Shown piece after piece: positions 9,628 through 18,275 of a DNA stretch of 64,000 nucleotides. Under the pieces are notes generated by a model. It had not been told where the DNA came from and searched no databases. It saw only the letters and a program-made list of their open reading frames with translations. Source of the DNA: Deltaproteobacteria bacterium (GTDB lineage Bacteria; Myxococcota_A; Polyangia; Haliangiales; Haliangiaceae); contig JAHDIH010000007.1 in assembly GCA_020630875.1 (NCBI GenBank), forward strand, positions 1 through 64,000, read 5' to 3'. Made by a program: the position numbers and the translations under genes. Position 1 is the first letter of the stretch; the number at the start of each line of letters is the position of its first letter.

Positions 9628-9633
9628 GCTCGA

Positions 9634-9879
9634 GTGGAATCAGTAAAAAAGACAGCAAAGTACGAGATCTTGAAGAAACGCTCCGGACGTTTCGCCGTGA
9701 AGTCACTTGAGACCAAGAAATGGATCAACGGAGACGAAAAAGCTCAATGTTTGTCCTCTGAGGGATTCATCAAACTTCCGCAAAAGAAAGTTGTCGAAGC
9801 TCCTGCCACTGAAGAAGTAGAAGCTCCTGCTGCGGAAGCGCCAGCCGCTGAAGCCGTCGAAGCTCCTGCAGCAGAATAA
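9634..9879 (+). CDS. Small conserved protein with KRSGRFAV motif and EAPA tail
   Basis: The 81-residue product starts at GTG 9634, chosen because a -10 box ends 6 bases upstream. Residues 1-50 form a compact basic domain (KYEILKKRSGRFAV, then KKWINGDEKAQCL and GFIKL). It resembles short uncharacterised proteins in which each strand ends in a Lys/Arg-rich turn. The last 30 residues are a low-complexity (E)APA tail. There is no signal or membrane segment, so it should be cytoplasmic. It is divergent from the giant repeat gene and shares the intergenic region with it. No function is known to me. Confidence 0.7.
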   Translation: MESVKKTAKYEILKKRSGRFAVKSLETKKWINGDEKAQCLSSEGFIKLPQKKVVEAPATEEVEAPAAEAPAAEAVEAPAAE

Positions 9880-9938
9880 CAATAGAACACCCACCAACCT
9901 GGGGTGACGTTCGGCGATTATTTCACTACCCTTCAGGT

Positions 9939-11336
9939 GTGAAGATCGCCGTTCTTATTTTTCCATTCGCTGCAGCTGCTAGTCCCGCGGACCTTAGCGG
10001 TATCAATTCCGATCAGCTAATGCTCGCAAACCCGATGGCTACCGCATCTCCTGGTCCCGGTGCGGTCATTGCAAATCCCGCCCTACTTGCAAAAGCGAAA
10101 GCCACGCAGCAAGTTGATTCGGTGGTCACTGGCAGTAGGGTTTCCATACGCTTGTTACCGCGCACCAATGGTGTTGACGTTAGCGATAAAATTTATGGTG
10201 CCCGACTTTCGGACGGAAGCGATGTTCCTCGAAACTTGGCCACCGCTGACTTAAGAAACCAACGCGGCAATGGAGCGGGGCCGCCTGCGGCACACTCGCT
10301 AGCAGTGGGTTTTGTCACACCGGTGACGGACTGGCTCAACGTGGGATTCATAGGTCACTTCAAAGTCGCTGGCGACAACGTATCGACCTTCTATTCAGAC
10401 GAACGCGAAGCGGTATTTTCTAACAGAGTTCATTATGCGCTTCATGCCGATGATAATGTCGCTCCCAACCTTGCCATTGGTGTGGGAGCAAAACTTGGTA
10501 AGCGTTGGTCCGTTGGACTTTCGACCCAGTTTTTAATTAAGGCCTCAACCAACGGAAATGTCTTCGTTCCAGAAGCGGTAGGCCAAACGAGTAGCCAAAC
10601 GAATCTAACAGTAGGAGTCGGTACGCAGCTGGCTCCCACCTTAGGGGTTAACTTTGAACAAAACAAATACCTATCGTTTTCTGCTTCCATTCGCACGCCA
10701 CATTCAAGACGAACCACTGGAGATACCGCCATCCAACTTTGGGCGGCGAGTGGCAGCCCCGGAGCGACCAGCGAACAAGCGATCGACTTTTCCGCAGACT
10801 GGCAACCATGGAGAGCAAGCTTTGGAACCCTAATCGAAACAAAAAAGCTTAGGATAGGGATCGAAGGGACGTATGCCCACTGGTCAACGTTCTTGAATCA
10901 GCACAACGAAAAAGCCAAACTCAAATTTCGCAACGTTTTAGACATTACGGGGCATGGCACATGGAACGTCAACAGGTGGCAGGTCTCTACCGGCATAGGT
11001 TTTCGCTCGAGTCCCGTACCTACTCAAAGTGGAACGGAAAACTATGCCGACGCCGATAGAATTGTCGCTGGAATCGGTGGAGGATACCGTTTTGGAAAGA
11101 GAAATCAGTTGCAACTTCTTTTAGCGCTACAATCTTCGTTTCTTCTAAGTCGAGAACACATTAAGGATCTCGGTAGTGCAAACCCGGTGATTGACGAGTT
11201 TCCGGACGCGATAGATCTCGCAGATCAGCCGATTTTGGAAAGTCAGGGATTGCAAACCAACAACCCGGGTTGGCCTGGTTTTACCATTTCTGGTCAAATT
11301 TGGGCTGCCAGCCTCTCCGTAAAATGGTACCGCTAG
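9939..11336 (+). CDS. FadL/OmpP1-type outer-membrane beta-barrel protein
   Basis: The 465-residue protein starts at GTG with a short signal (LIFPFAAAASPA). It then has the FadL-like N-terminal segment containing NPA (VIANPALLAKA) and repeated amphipathic strands (SLAVGFVTPV, LAIGVGAKLG, LSFSASIRTP). It ends with aromatic-ended strands (WAASLSVKWYR), as expected for outer-membrane insertion. FadL-type channels take up fatty acids or other hydrophobic compounds. The substrate here is unknown. A TACCCT box at 9927-9932 lies 6 bases before the start. The next gene begins 3 bases after its stop, so the two are co-transcribed. Confidence 0.8.
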   Translation: MKIAVLIFPFAAAASPADLSGINSDQLMLANPMATASPGPGAVIANPALLAKAKATQQVDSVVTGSRVSIRLLPRTNGVDVSDKIYGARLSDGSDVPRNLATADLRNQRGNGAGPPAAHSLAVGFVTPVTDWLNVGFIGHFKVAGDNVSTFYSDEREAVFSNRVHYALHADDNVAPNLAIGVGAKLGKRWSVGLSTQFLIKASTNGNVFVPEAVGQTSSQTNLTVGVGTQLAPTLGVNFEQNKYLSFSASIRTPHSRRTTGDTAIQLWAASGSPGATSEQAIDFSADWQPWRASFGTLIETKKLRIGIEGTYAHWSTFLNQHNEKAKLKFRNVLDITGHGTWNVNRWQVSTGIGFRSSPVPTQSGTENYADADRIVAGIGGGYRFGKRNQLQLLLALQSSFLLSREHIKDLGSANPVIDEFPDAIDLADQPILESQGLQTNNPGWPGFTISGQIWAASLSVKWYR

Positions 11337-11339
11337 AGA

Positions 11340-12161
11340 ATGACTATTTTGAAACTCATTGCTTCTGTCACTGTTTTAGTCGGATGCGCTGGCGAAGGCC
11401 AATCTAATCAACCCCCGGTGGATGGCTCTACGCCTCCCGTTGACGCCAGCGTTGACGCTCCTGTAGTTGACGAACTTCCAGACTTAGCTGGCAATTGGGC
11501 ATTGCGCGACATCCTCGTAACTCGTACGCAAGTTCCCGTGATCGGTGTCACTACCAGCAAGACCGTTTCGTTACTGTTCACAGAATTCACCAAGACGGCA
11601 GCGGGTTACGACAGCAGCCAACGCTTGTGCGAGGTTCTCTTTGACAGTGGAAACGCTTTAGCAACCAATACCATTGGCCCCAACTACGTAAGCACAAGAC
11701 CAATAAGAGAGCGAAAAGTGGAAGTTACCGCTCCGGCTAGTTTCTCGCAACAATCAGAGATTTTGGTTGAAGGCGCAATGCTAGCTGACGATGACACAAG
11801 TCCTCTACCAACTACGGCGAATGACCCTGCGGTAATCGATGATGACAACGACAACAACCCAGGTTTCACAATGGATTTACAAATCGTGGGATTGGGCTCA
11901 CAGAAAATTTATCTCGTTCAAAGAAGCGAGATTGGCCTAGCAGGGACAATAGAAACTACTGACAGAATCGCAGGTGGGCAGACGATAGCCCGTTTCGAAA
12001 GCAACGTAGTGGGTGCCACTTCGAACACCGTAATACCCGATCAATCCCCCGTAGCGGTTGAAGCAGAGAGTACGTTCACAATGGTTAGATTACCAAGCAA
12101 CGCTTCTTGCAGCGACATCTCGGAACAAACGGAAATGTCACTCTTCGGCGCACGGCCATAG
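11340..12161 (+). CDS. Lipoprotein of unknown function
   Basis: The 273-residue protein has a signal peptide with lipobox LVGC (Cys at about 16), then a Pro/Val/Asp-rich linker (residues 25-45). A domain follows that begins DLAGNWALRD, like beta-rich lipocalin-type or META-like lipoproteins. An acidic DDDNDNNPGFT stretch near residue 170 could bind calcium. It is sandwiched between the FadL-like gene (3-base gap) and the CPXCG gene (stop and start overlap at 12161). Export to the outer membrane with the barrel is likely; the exact role is unknown. Confidence 0.75.
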   Translation: MTILKLIASVTVLVGCAGEGQSNQPPVDGSTPPVDASVDAPVVDELPDLAGNWALRDILVTRTQVPVIGVTTSKTVSLLFTEFTKTAAGYDSSQRLCEVLFDSGNALATNTIGPNYVSTRPIRERKVEVTAPASFSQQSEILVEGAMLADDDTSPLPTTANDPAVIDDDNDNNPGFTMDLQIVGLGSQKIYLVQRSEIGLAGTIETTDRIAGGQTIARFESNVVGATSNTVIPDQSPVAVEAESTFTMVRLPSNASCSDISEQTEMSLFGARP

Positions 12162-12340
12162 TGGACGACGAAGTACTGATTGCGTGCCCTTATTGTTGGC
12201 TTCAAGTTTCAGTAACTTTTGACCTCGGACTTGCGCGTCAATCTCTCGTTCAAGATTGCGACAACTGCTGCAATCCAATCGAAGTAGAGCTAAAATTTGC
12301 TGAGGGTTACCCGCAAGTGGTGTCGGTATCCAAGCTCTAA
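12161..12340 (+). CDS. CPXCG motif-containing cysteine-rich protein
   Basis: The 59-residue protein starts at GTG 12161, overlapping the preceding TAG by one base. It carries two Cys pairs, ACPYCWL and DCDNCC, and ends in a short beta segment. This is the Cys_rich_CPXG (PF14255) arrangement, a small zinc-ribbon-like protein of unknown function usually about 60 residues long. The upstream extension in the same frame lies inside the lipoprotein gene and is not needed. Confidence 0.8.
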   Translation: MDDEVLIACPYCWLQVSVTFDLGLARQSLVQDCDNCCNPIEVELKFAEGYPQVVSVSKL

Positions 12341-12521
12341 TTTATGTCGCGATGCTGTTACAAGCGTCTCACGGCAGGTGCAAGAGAATCACTTTTTTGA
12401 GTTTTTTGAATGCGTATGTCTGGCTAAGACGACAGGGAAAATTAGTTAGTCACACAAATTCACGCAACGACATTTACTTGTCGCTTTTGCGTTTTTCGAC
12501 CTGGACGCGCTCCAGAAACTT

Positions 12522-13847
12522 GTGAAACAAGAGGGCATGAGCAATCTCATCAACTCAATCACAGATCTTGTCACTCCTGACTTACTCACAAAGGCAGCTG
12601 GCCATTTTGGTGAAAGCGAAGCCTCTATTAACAAGGGAATTGGTGCGTTAGTACCGACTATTCTCGGTGGGCTAACCAGCAAATCCAATGATACTTCCGC
12701 CTTCGGGAAGGTATTTGACTCAATCTCTGGAACGGACCACGGTGGAATTCTTTCCAACCTAGGTAGCTTTTTGGGACCCAACGCGTCCGCCAACAGCGGC
12801 GCAAGCAGCTTAATCTCTGCCGCGATGGGCTCTGGAAGCAAACTTGACGGAGCGCTCGGGCTGCTGGGTAAGTTTGCCGGTATCTCTAAAGGAACGGCTA
12901 CCGGTCTTCTTGGATTCGTTGGACCTCTAGTAACAGGCTTTCTCGGAAAATTGGTAAGTTCCAAAGGACTAGGCGCACTTGGCCTTGCTAAACTTTTGAA
13001 AAGCCAATCAGGTAATATCTTCGGCGCCATTCCTTCAGGAATCGGTAGCGCGCTTGGACTTTCCGCACCAGCTGCGGCAGTAGCAGGTGCAGCAAAAGCC
13101 GGCGGTAGTTTCATGAAATGGCTGGCACCGATTGCACTCATCGGCGCGGTTGCTTTTGGCGGATGGTATTTCCTATCAGATGGAGCGAAGGACAAAGTTT
13201 CGAGCACAATGTCTAAAGCTGTAGAAGGAACCAAAGCGGTTGGCGGTGCCGTTGTTGACAAAACGAAGGACGTTGGCAGTGCAGTCGTTGACAAAACGAA
13301 GGCAGTTGGCGGTGCGGTCGTTGACGGTACCAAAGCAGTTGGTGGTGCGGTAGCTGACGGCGCTGAAGCAGTAGCTGACAAAACAGCGTCTCTTTTCACT
13401 AAAGAACTTTCTTGTGGGAAGACGATTACCGGGAATGGTAACGGCATCGAACAGCAGTTAGTAACTTTCATTGATAGCGACGAAGCCATATCCAAAGGTA
13501 AATGGTTTAACTTTGACAGACTTGTTTTTGCGACCGGAAGCTCAAAGCTTGATCAAGAAAAGTCCGGAGAACAACTAACTAACCTCGTTTCGATCATGAG
13601 CTGTTACCCGAACGCAACGGTAAAAATCGGTGGCTACACCGACAACACGGGAAGTGCATCTGGAAACAAGAAACTTTCAGCAAAACGAGCAAAAGCTGTT
13701 GAAGCAGCACTGGTTGCTGCTGGAATTGACACCAAGCGAATCGAAACTGAAGGATTCGGCTCAGAGTTCCCAGCTTGTCCTGCAAACGACACAGATGAGT
13801 GCAAAGCTCAAAACCGACGTATTGCCCTTAGTCTGCGTAGCAAATAG
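12522..13847 (+). CDS. DUF937-OmpA fusion protein with 11-residue helical linker
   Basis: Up to 441 residues. GTG 12522 is used here; ATG 12537 (SNLINSITDL) is an equally good start. Residues about 5-185 are Gly/Ala/Leu-rich, typical of DUF937. A single transmembrane helix follows (about 203-222, APIALIGAVAFGGWYFL). The linker then repeats an 11-residue unit (TKAVGGAVVDK) about five times, like LEA or perilipin 11-mers. The C-terminal domain (about 325-441) is OmpA-like, with GYTDNTGSASGNKKLS and the closing NRRIALSL, and should bind peptidoglycan. The topology predicts a cytoplasmic DUF937 part tethered through the inner membrane to the cell wall. Confidence 0.85.
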   Translation: MKQEGMSNLINSITDLVTPDLLTKAAGHFGESEASINKGIGALVPTILGGLTSKSNDTSAFGKVFDSISGTDHGGILSNLGSFLGPNASANSGASSLISAAMGSGSKLDGALGLLGKFAGISKGTATGLLGFVGPLVTGFLGKLVSSKGLGALGLAKLLKSQSGNIFGAIPSGIGSALGLSAPAAAVAGAAKAGGSFMKWLAPIALIGAVAFGGWYFLSDGAKDKVSSTMSKAVEGTKAVGGAVVDKTKDVGSAVVDKTKAVGGAVVDGTKAVGGAVADGAEAVADKTASLFTKELSCGKTITGNGNGIEQQLVTFIDSDEAISKGKWFNFDRLVFATGSSKLDQEKSGEQLTNLVSIMSCYPNATVKIGGYTDNTGSASGNKKLSAKRAKAVEAALVAAGIDTKRIETEGFGSEFPACPANDTDECKAQNRRIALSLRSK

Positions 13848-13864
13848 TTCTTATTTCCAACCTG

Positions 13865-13894
13865 AAAAAGCGCCGCTTTTAGCGGCGCTTTTTT
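13865..13894 (+). terminator. Intrinsic terminator after the DUF937-OmpA gene
   Basis: AAGCGCCGCT and AGCGGCGCTT pair perfectly around a short TTT loop and are followed by T6. An A-tract on the left makes it potentially bidirectional. Confidence 0.93.
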
Positions 13895-14188
13895 GGTAGT
13901 CCAAAGCAGATGGTTCGAGCATTAAACTGTCGTTTTTATATGTGAAATCAAGCAACAGTCGCGTCGGGAATGCCGCACTTCGTGCGAGATGTTACGTGAA
14001 ATCAGATGTGAAAAACAAATACACCACTTGCTAACCAGTTGAAAACAATTGCTAAATTAAATCAGTGACTTGCGAGCGCCAAAACACGTCTTATGTTCGT
14101 ACAAAGAATGGTAAATTAAAAGAAAGACCAACCGTTTGCTTTTGAATTCTTTCAAAGACTCGACCGTCAATATAAACAGGAGACAACA
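13895..14188 (+). other. Intergenic region without a gene
   Basis: No plausible coding sequence was seen on either strand. The region is AT-rich. It holds a small hairpin (GCACTTCGTGC near 13976), the related words ATGTGAAATCA and ACGTGAAATCA, and an inverted repeat TTTGAA-TTCT-TTCAAA near 14141-14156. An AGGAGA ribosome binding site lies at about 14179 before the next gene. A long leader or regulated promoter for the 14189 gene is likely, but no convincing -35/-10 pair was found. Confidence 0.5.
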
Positions 14189-14959
14189 ATGAAAAACTAT
14201 CCAATAACAATTATCGCAATGGTTCTAGGAGGCGCGCTACTTAGCAGTGGCTGTTATCTAGAGACATCAGCTTACGATTCGGGCTACTACGCCAACTCCA
14301 GTACGGTCGGTGTGACTCCGGTAGCGTCGACTTTTCATGTTAGCAGCTATCCCCCGGGCCCATTGTTTGAGGACATCCCAGCGTCACCTGGCTACGGTCA
14401 CGTTTGGATTGATGGTAACTGGCACTGGAATGGATACCGCTGGAACTGGACTCGCGGCCGTTGGGCACGCCAACGCTCCGGTCAGGTCTGGATCAGCCCA
14501 TATTACGACTATGTCGGTTCCAGATACGTTTATCGCCCGGGATATTGGTGTGCAAGAAACAGAGTACCGCGAGGCTATGTTGTAAACCGTGGCCAAGGCA
14601 TTCGACCGAGCCGAGGATACAATCCACGCTCACGTTACCGACGTCCGCGTCCAACTCGTACGACGCGACCAACCCGAACAAGACCAGTTCGTCCTACGAC
14701 GACCAGACCACGACCGGTTCGTCCCGCGACAAGACCAGTTCGGCCGTCATCGGTTCGACCACGACCGCGTCCCGTACGACCCACAGTTAATAGGCCCCAA
14801 CCAACACGAGTTCGACCGGGGACCGTGAGACCACAACCAGTACGACCTAGTCGTCCGGCGACTCGACCACGACCAACTAACCCGACAAGACGCCCAGCAC
14901 CTAGTCGGCCAACGAAAACACCTCGCAAGCGGCCACGTCCCATTGGCGGACCTGCGTAA
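14189..14959 (+). CDS. WXXGXW-repeat lipoprotein with Arg/Pro-rich tail
   Basis: The 256-residue protein has a signal peptide and SSGC lipobox (Cys about 22). Residues about 65-130 contain aromatic YxWxxGxW-type units (VWIDGNWHWNGYRW, RGRWARQ, PGYWCARN), like the BcpO-related WXXGXW family (PF12779). The last 110 residues or so are almost only Arg, Pro, Thr and Val (RPVRPTTTRPRP-like), strongly basic and disordered. They could bind polyanions such as LPS, DNA or acidic polysaccharide. A clear AGGAG site precedes the ATG. A strong terminator follows, so the gene is probably monocistronic. Confidence 0.8.
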   Translation: MKNYPITIIAMVLGGALLSSGCYLETSAYDSGYYANSSTVGVTPVASTFHVSSYPPGPLFEDIPASPGYGHVWIDGNWHWNGYRWNWTRGRWARQRSGQVWISPYYDYVGSRYVYRPGYWCARNRVPRGYVVNRGQGIRPSRGYNPRSRYRRPRPTRTTRPTRTRPVRPTTTRPRPVRPATRPVRPSSVRPRPRPVRPTVNRPQPTRVRPGTVRPQPVRPSRPATRPRPTNPTRRPAPSRPTKTPRKRPRPIGGPA

Positions 14960-14976
14960 GTAAGGTAGAGAAAGTA

Positions 14977-15007
14977 AAAGCGGCGAGAGAAATCTCGCCG
15001 CTTTTTT
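14977..15007. terminator. Bidirectional terminator between convergent genes
   Basis: AAAAGCGGCGAGA and TCTCGCCGCTTTT form a perfect stem with a short loop, flanked by A and T tracts. It separates the 14189 gene from the minus-strand regulator ending at 15018. Confidence 0.93.
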
Positions 15008-15017
15008 ATTTACGTCT

Positions 15018-16403
15018 TCAGCGTTTAGGTGCAATCCCGTGTCGTTTAAGTAGTTCCCGCAGATGATATCTGGTGATACCAGCTTGCTGCGCAGCACGAC
15101 TAATATTGTTGTTGTTTATTTCAATCAACTGAGAAAGATAAGCTAATTCAAAAGCATCTATTACTTTTTGTTTACCGTCTTTGAACGGCTCGTCGACGTT
15201 CACATCCTTGGCGTTGCTCGCATCCGAAGCAACATTTTCTAAGCGAAGCGCATCACCAACCGACATTTGTCCATCGAATACTAAGTCGGTACGAGACAAA
15301 ACCTCACCAACTGCTAGAAAACCTGCTCGCTCCACGACATTTTTTAGCTCTCGAATATTTCCAGGCCAACTGTAATTTTTAAGAGAGCGGAGAGCGTCTT
15401 GTCCCAGCCTGATATTTTTGTCGCGTTGGGTCGCTATGTTAGCCAAAAACTCACTTGCTAGAATACCAATATCGTCTGCTCTTTGCCGCAGCGGTGGTAA
15501 GTGCACCTGCGCTCCAGCCAATCGGTAGTACAGATCTTCTCGAAACTCGCCCTCCGCCACGCGACTTCTCAAGTCTCGATTGGTAGCTGCGACTATGCGC
15601 ACATCTATTGGCAGGCGTTCTTGCCCCCCCACCCGAGTGATGGTCTTGGACTCCAGTACCCTAAGCAGACTGGGCTGCATCGAAATATCGAGCTCACCAA
15701 TTTCATCTAAAAAGATTGTTCCGCCACTTCCGTACTCGAAAAGACCAACCCTCGATTCATCAGCTCCGGTAAACGCCCCCTTTTCGTGTCCAAACAGCGT
15801 GGATTCAACAAGCTCTTTAGGTATGGCACCGCAGTCAACCACCACAAACTGGCAACTGGCTCGCGTTGAACGATCATGAATGCCTTTTGCTACCACTTCT
15901 TTCCCGGTACCCGTTTCTCCAGTTACTAAGACGGAAATATCCGTAGTAGAGAGTCTCTCTAGATGAGCGAAAATCTCCCTCATGGATATAGACATACCAA
16001 TAGCGTCACCAAAGCGATCCGCGTCGGACAATTCTATGTCGATAGTCTCGTCTAGCGGATCGAAACGCAGCTTGGAACGACCTAGCTTAAACTCTATACC
16101 AGGATGAAGTACAACTTCTCGTACTCTAGCTTGACCCAAATAGATTCCATTACGACTCTCAAGATCTTTTAAAATGTAACCTTCGTCGGTAGCCATTACT
16201 TCCACGTGCTGGTTGGATACCGACTTGTCATTCAAAGTAATGTCGCAAAAGTCTGCCCGTCCTATCACTACCCGCTGAGATTCGATGAGAATCTCCGAAC
16301 CTTTATTCGGCCCCTCGACAACCGTCAGCTTTCCGCGATGAAGTTGCCGCATCCGTGCGCGGGAACCATCAAAGATGGTGGACATAGATGCACTGGGGTC
16401 CAT
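15018..16403 (-). CDS. FHA-domain sigma-54 enhancer-binding regulator
   Basis: ATG 16403 gives 461 residues; it sits 6 bases after a TATTCT -10 box. An FHA domain (about 20-105, with IGRADFCDI and SNQHVEV) should recognise phosphothreonine. The AAA+ sigma-54 activator domain follows: Walker A GETGTGKE, GAFTGA loop, Walker B FLDEIGEL, and a FREDLYYRL helix. The C-terminus is a Fis-type helix-turn-helix (ISRAAQQAGITRYHLRELL). FHA-linked activators couple Ser/Thr kinase signalling to sigma-54 promoters and are common in myxobacteria. Targets cannot be read from the window. All motor residues appear intact. Confidence 0.92.
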   Translation of the reverse strand: MDPSASMSTIFDGSRARMRQLHRGKLTVVEGPNKGSEILIESQRVVIGRADFCDITLNDKSVSNQHVEVMATDEGYILKDLESRNGIYLGQARVREVVLHPGIEFKLGRSKLRFDPLDETIDIELSDADRFGDAIGMSISMREIFAHLERLSTTDISVLVTGETGTGKEVVAKGIHDRSTRASCQFVVVDCGAIPKELVESTLFGHEKGAFTGADESRVGLFEYGSGGTIFLDEIGELDISMQPSLLRVLESKTITRVGGQERLPIDVRIVAATNRDLRSRVAEGEFREDLYYRLAGAQVHLPPLRQRADDIGILASEFLANIATQRDKNIRLGQDALRSLKNYSWPGNIRELKNVVERAGFLAVGEVLSRTDLVFDGQMSVGDALRLENVASDASNAKDVNVDEPFKDGKQKVIDAFELAYLSQLIEINNNNISRAAQQAGITRYHLRELLKRHGIAPKR

Positions 16404-16409
16404 GGGCAA

Positions 16410-16439
16410 AGAATACTGCTATGTTAAGTCATTCCTCAA
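16410..16439 (-). promoter_or_regulatory. Promoter of the FHA regulator, leaderless type
   Basis: On the minus strand TTGAGG (16439-16434), an 18-base spacer and TATTCT (16415-16410) end 6 bases before the ATG at 16403. No ribosome binding site is present. Confidence 0.5.
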
Positions 16440-16444
16440 GGGAT

Positions 16445-17155
16445 TCAATTAAGCATTTTGTCCGACTTCTTGGCGCCACCTTGCAACAAGGTAAGATGCT
16501 TACGAGCTTTTTTTTGTTTGGCTTTGAGCCGCCAAAGTTTGGGATTCCACTTGCCTGAGACCAGTATCCAAGCCGTAACCATAGATGCCGCATAGGAAGC
16601 TCCTACCGCCCATTCTTTGGTCAAGATGGTAAATACAAGAGCAAATCCAATGATACCTTGCATCAACTGGCGACCTTTCATCGGGAGCACCCCAAAGAAA
16701 GTGACATCACGGGTGCTGTAGAGAATTCCGTAACCTACGATTCCGGCATAGGTAAATGCGTCTAACCCATTGATGGGTCGATTGAGCTGTCCTGAAATGA
16801 AATAACCTGCCACGGTTCCAGCAATCATCGACGCCAAAATAGTGGCCGCTGCAAACTTTAAGAATCTTTTTAGTCCCCACCAATTCTCAAGTACGGGAAA
16901 GAAAAGCCACAGTATCAATCCATGAAAAATCAAGCTGAACCACTGGGAGGAAAATAGAAAGAACGGACTGGTTAACAGCGTCCAGACTCTCCCTTCGTGA
17001 AACACCTGCCCACCACTTGAAATGGTGCTTTCGTACAACTGAGGGTCGGCAAGGATCCAACCCAGTATCGAACAAGCGGCTTCCAAGCCGAATAACAAAG
17101 CTGCCCCTTTGGTTATCTTGTGGCCAGAGAAGACCCTCTTCACCCGATTAATCAT
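16445..17155 (-). CDS. Rhomboid-like integral membrane protein, probably inactive
   Basis: The 236-residue protein has about six transmembrane segments. The second carries the rhomboid-like run FHGLILWLFFPVLENWWG (His plus the conserved E-x-x-x-G turn). Where active rhomboids have GxSG in the fourth helix, this protein reads FTYAGIVGYG, so the catalytic Ser is missing. The C-terminal 35 residues are a basic cytoplasmic tail (KAKQKKARKH). It is best read as a pseudo-rhomboid or derlin/TMEM115-like protein that binds membrane clients rather than cleaving them. It lies just downstream of the FHA regulator stretch on the same strand, but upstream in transcription order. Confidence 0.65.
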   Translation of the reverse strand: MINRVKRVFSGHKITKGAALLFGLEAACSILGWILADPQLYESTISSGGQVFHEGRVWTLLTSPFFLFSSQWFSLIFHGLILWLFFPVLENWWGLKRFLKFAAATILASMIAGTVAGYFISGQLNRPINGLDAFTYAGIVGYGILYSTRDVTFFGVLPMKGRQLMQGIIGFALVFTILTKEWAVGASYAASMVTAWILVSGKWNPKLWRLKAKQKKARKHLTLLQGGAKKSDKMLN

Positions 17156-17267
17156 CCTCGGAAACCTAGCGCGTCAAGTTCCGTAGCAACAGACATGATT
17201 ACAATTCAAGTTATTTCCCATTGATCATTGCCGTGAGGGGGTTTTTAAGGATACAAACGTCGGAATC

Positions 17268-18260
17268 ATGGCTGAAATTAAGCGAGTGGAAACGCGAAGG
17301 GTATCGAAAAGTAAATCTACAGAACGAAATCCCGGAATACCTTTAGATTTAGACGCCGCACTTGGTATTCGCGTCAATCGTAGTGCCTTGGAGCGTCGTG
17401 CTTCCTCTTTAGGAAAACGGCGTTCCATAAAGAAGGAATGGCAGGCGGCGTGGCTTCTGCAAGCGGTTCAGTGCATCGACCTCACCACACTTTCAGGTGA
17501 CGACACGCCAGGTAAAGTGAAACGCCTGTGTGCCAAAGCAAAATCCCCTGTGCGCTCTGAGATTTTGACAGCATTGGGCGTCGAAAATATCACCACCGGC
17601 GCAGTTTGCGTCTACCACAACTTCGTTGAAGGAGCAGTGGCTGAACTCCAAGGGAGCAATGTTCCCGTAGCAGCAGTTTCAACTGGTTTTCCAGCAGCCC
17701 ATATTCCACTGGACTACAAACTTGCGCAGATAAGAGCCTCGGTTGCAGATGGTGCTAAAGAAATCGATATTGTGATAGACCGAAGCCACGTGCTCACAGG
17801 AAATTGGCGAGCAATGTACGAAGAACTAAAAGCGTACCGACAAGCTTGTGGAGAGGCTCGGATGAAGTCAATTTTGTCCACCGGAGAACTTGGTACCATG
17901 AGTAACATCGCAAGAGCTTCACAAGTCGCCATGATGGCTGGTTCAGACTTTATCAAAACAAGTACCGGCAAAGAAAAAGAAAACGCTACCATTCCCGTGA
18001 GCCTAGTAATGGTGCGCGCCGTTCGCGACTACCACGAAAAGACGGGTTACATGGTTGGTTTTAAACCCGCTGGCGGGATCAGAACGGCCAAACAGGCGCT
18101 TGTTTGGCTAGCGTTGATCAAAGAAGAGTTAGGAAACGACTGGTTAGATCCTAAGTGGTTTCGATTTGGCGCAAGCAGCTTACTTGCTGATATCGAAAGA
18201 CAGCTCGAGCATTTCGTCACCGGCCGTTACTCCGCTTTCAACCGCCACCCAATGGCATAA
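17268..18260 (+). CDS. deoC: Deoxyribose-phosphate aldolase
   Basis: The 330-residue protein converts 2-deoxyribose-5-phosphate to acetaldehyde and glyceraldehyde-3-phosphate in deoxynucleoside catabolism. After an N-terminal extension of about 70 residues comes the DeoC barrel: the Asp of EIDIVIDRS, the Schiff-base Lys in SDFIKTSTGK, and the second Lys in GFKPAGGIR. It is longer than E. coli DeoC and of the class seen in animals and some bacteria. The ALDH16 gene begins 15 bases downstream. The two probably form a catabolic unit in which the dehydrogenase oxidises the acetaldehyde formed. Confidence 0.93.
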   Translation: MAEIKRVETRRVSKSKSTERNPGIPLDLDAALGIRVNRSALERRASSLGKRRSIKKEWQAAWLLQAVQCIDLTTLSGDDTPGKVKRLCAKAKSPVRSEILTALGVENITTGAVCVYHNFVEGAVAELQGSNVPVAAVSTGFPAAHIPLDYKLAQIRASVADGAKEIDIVIDRSHVLTGNWRAMYEELKAYRQACGEARMKSILSTGELGTMSNIARASQVAMMAGSDFIKTSTGKEKENATIPVSLVMVRAVRDYHEKTGYMVGFKPAGGIRTAKQALVWLALIKEELGNDWLDPKWFRFGASSLLADIERQLEHFVTGRYSAFNRHPMA

Positions 18261-18275
18261 CAGGTAGAATCAAAA

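Noticed and set aside
9881..9910. Hairpin CACCC...GGGTG after the 9634 gene as a terminator
   Set aside because: The stem is only 5 bp and lacks a T-tract.
12446..13495. A 349-residue minus-strand frame opposite the DUF937-OmpA gene
   Set aside because: It is low-complexity (Ala/Pro/Thr/Ser) antisense of the Gly/Ala/Val-rich coding sequence; the plus strand has clear domains.
14040..14188. Sigma-54 promoter before the 14189 gene or the pilins
   Set aside because: No TGGC-N8-TTGC pattern was found in these upstream regions despite the sigma-54 activator gene nearby.
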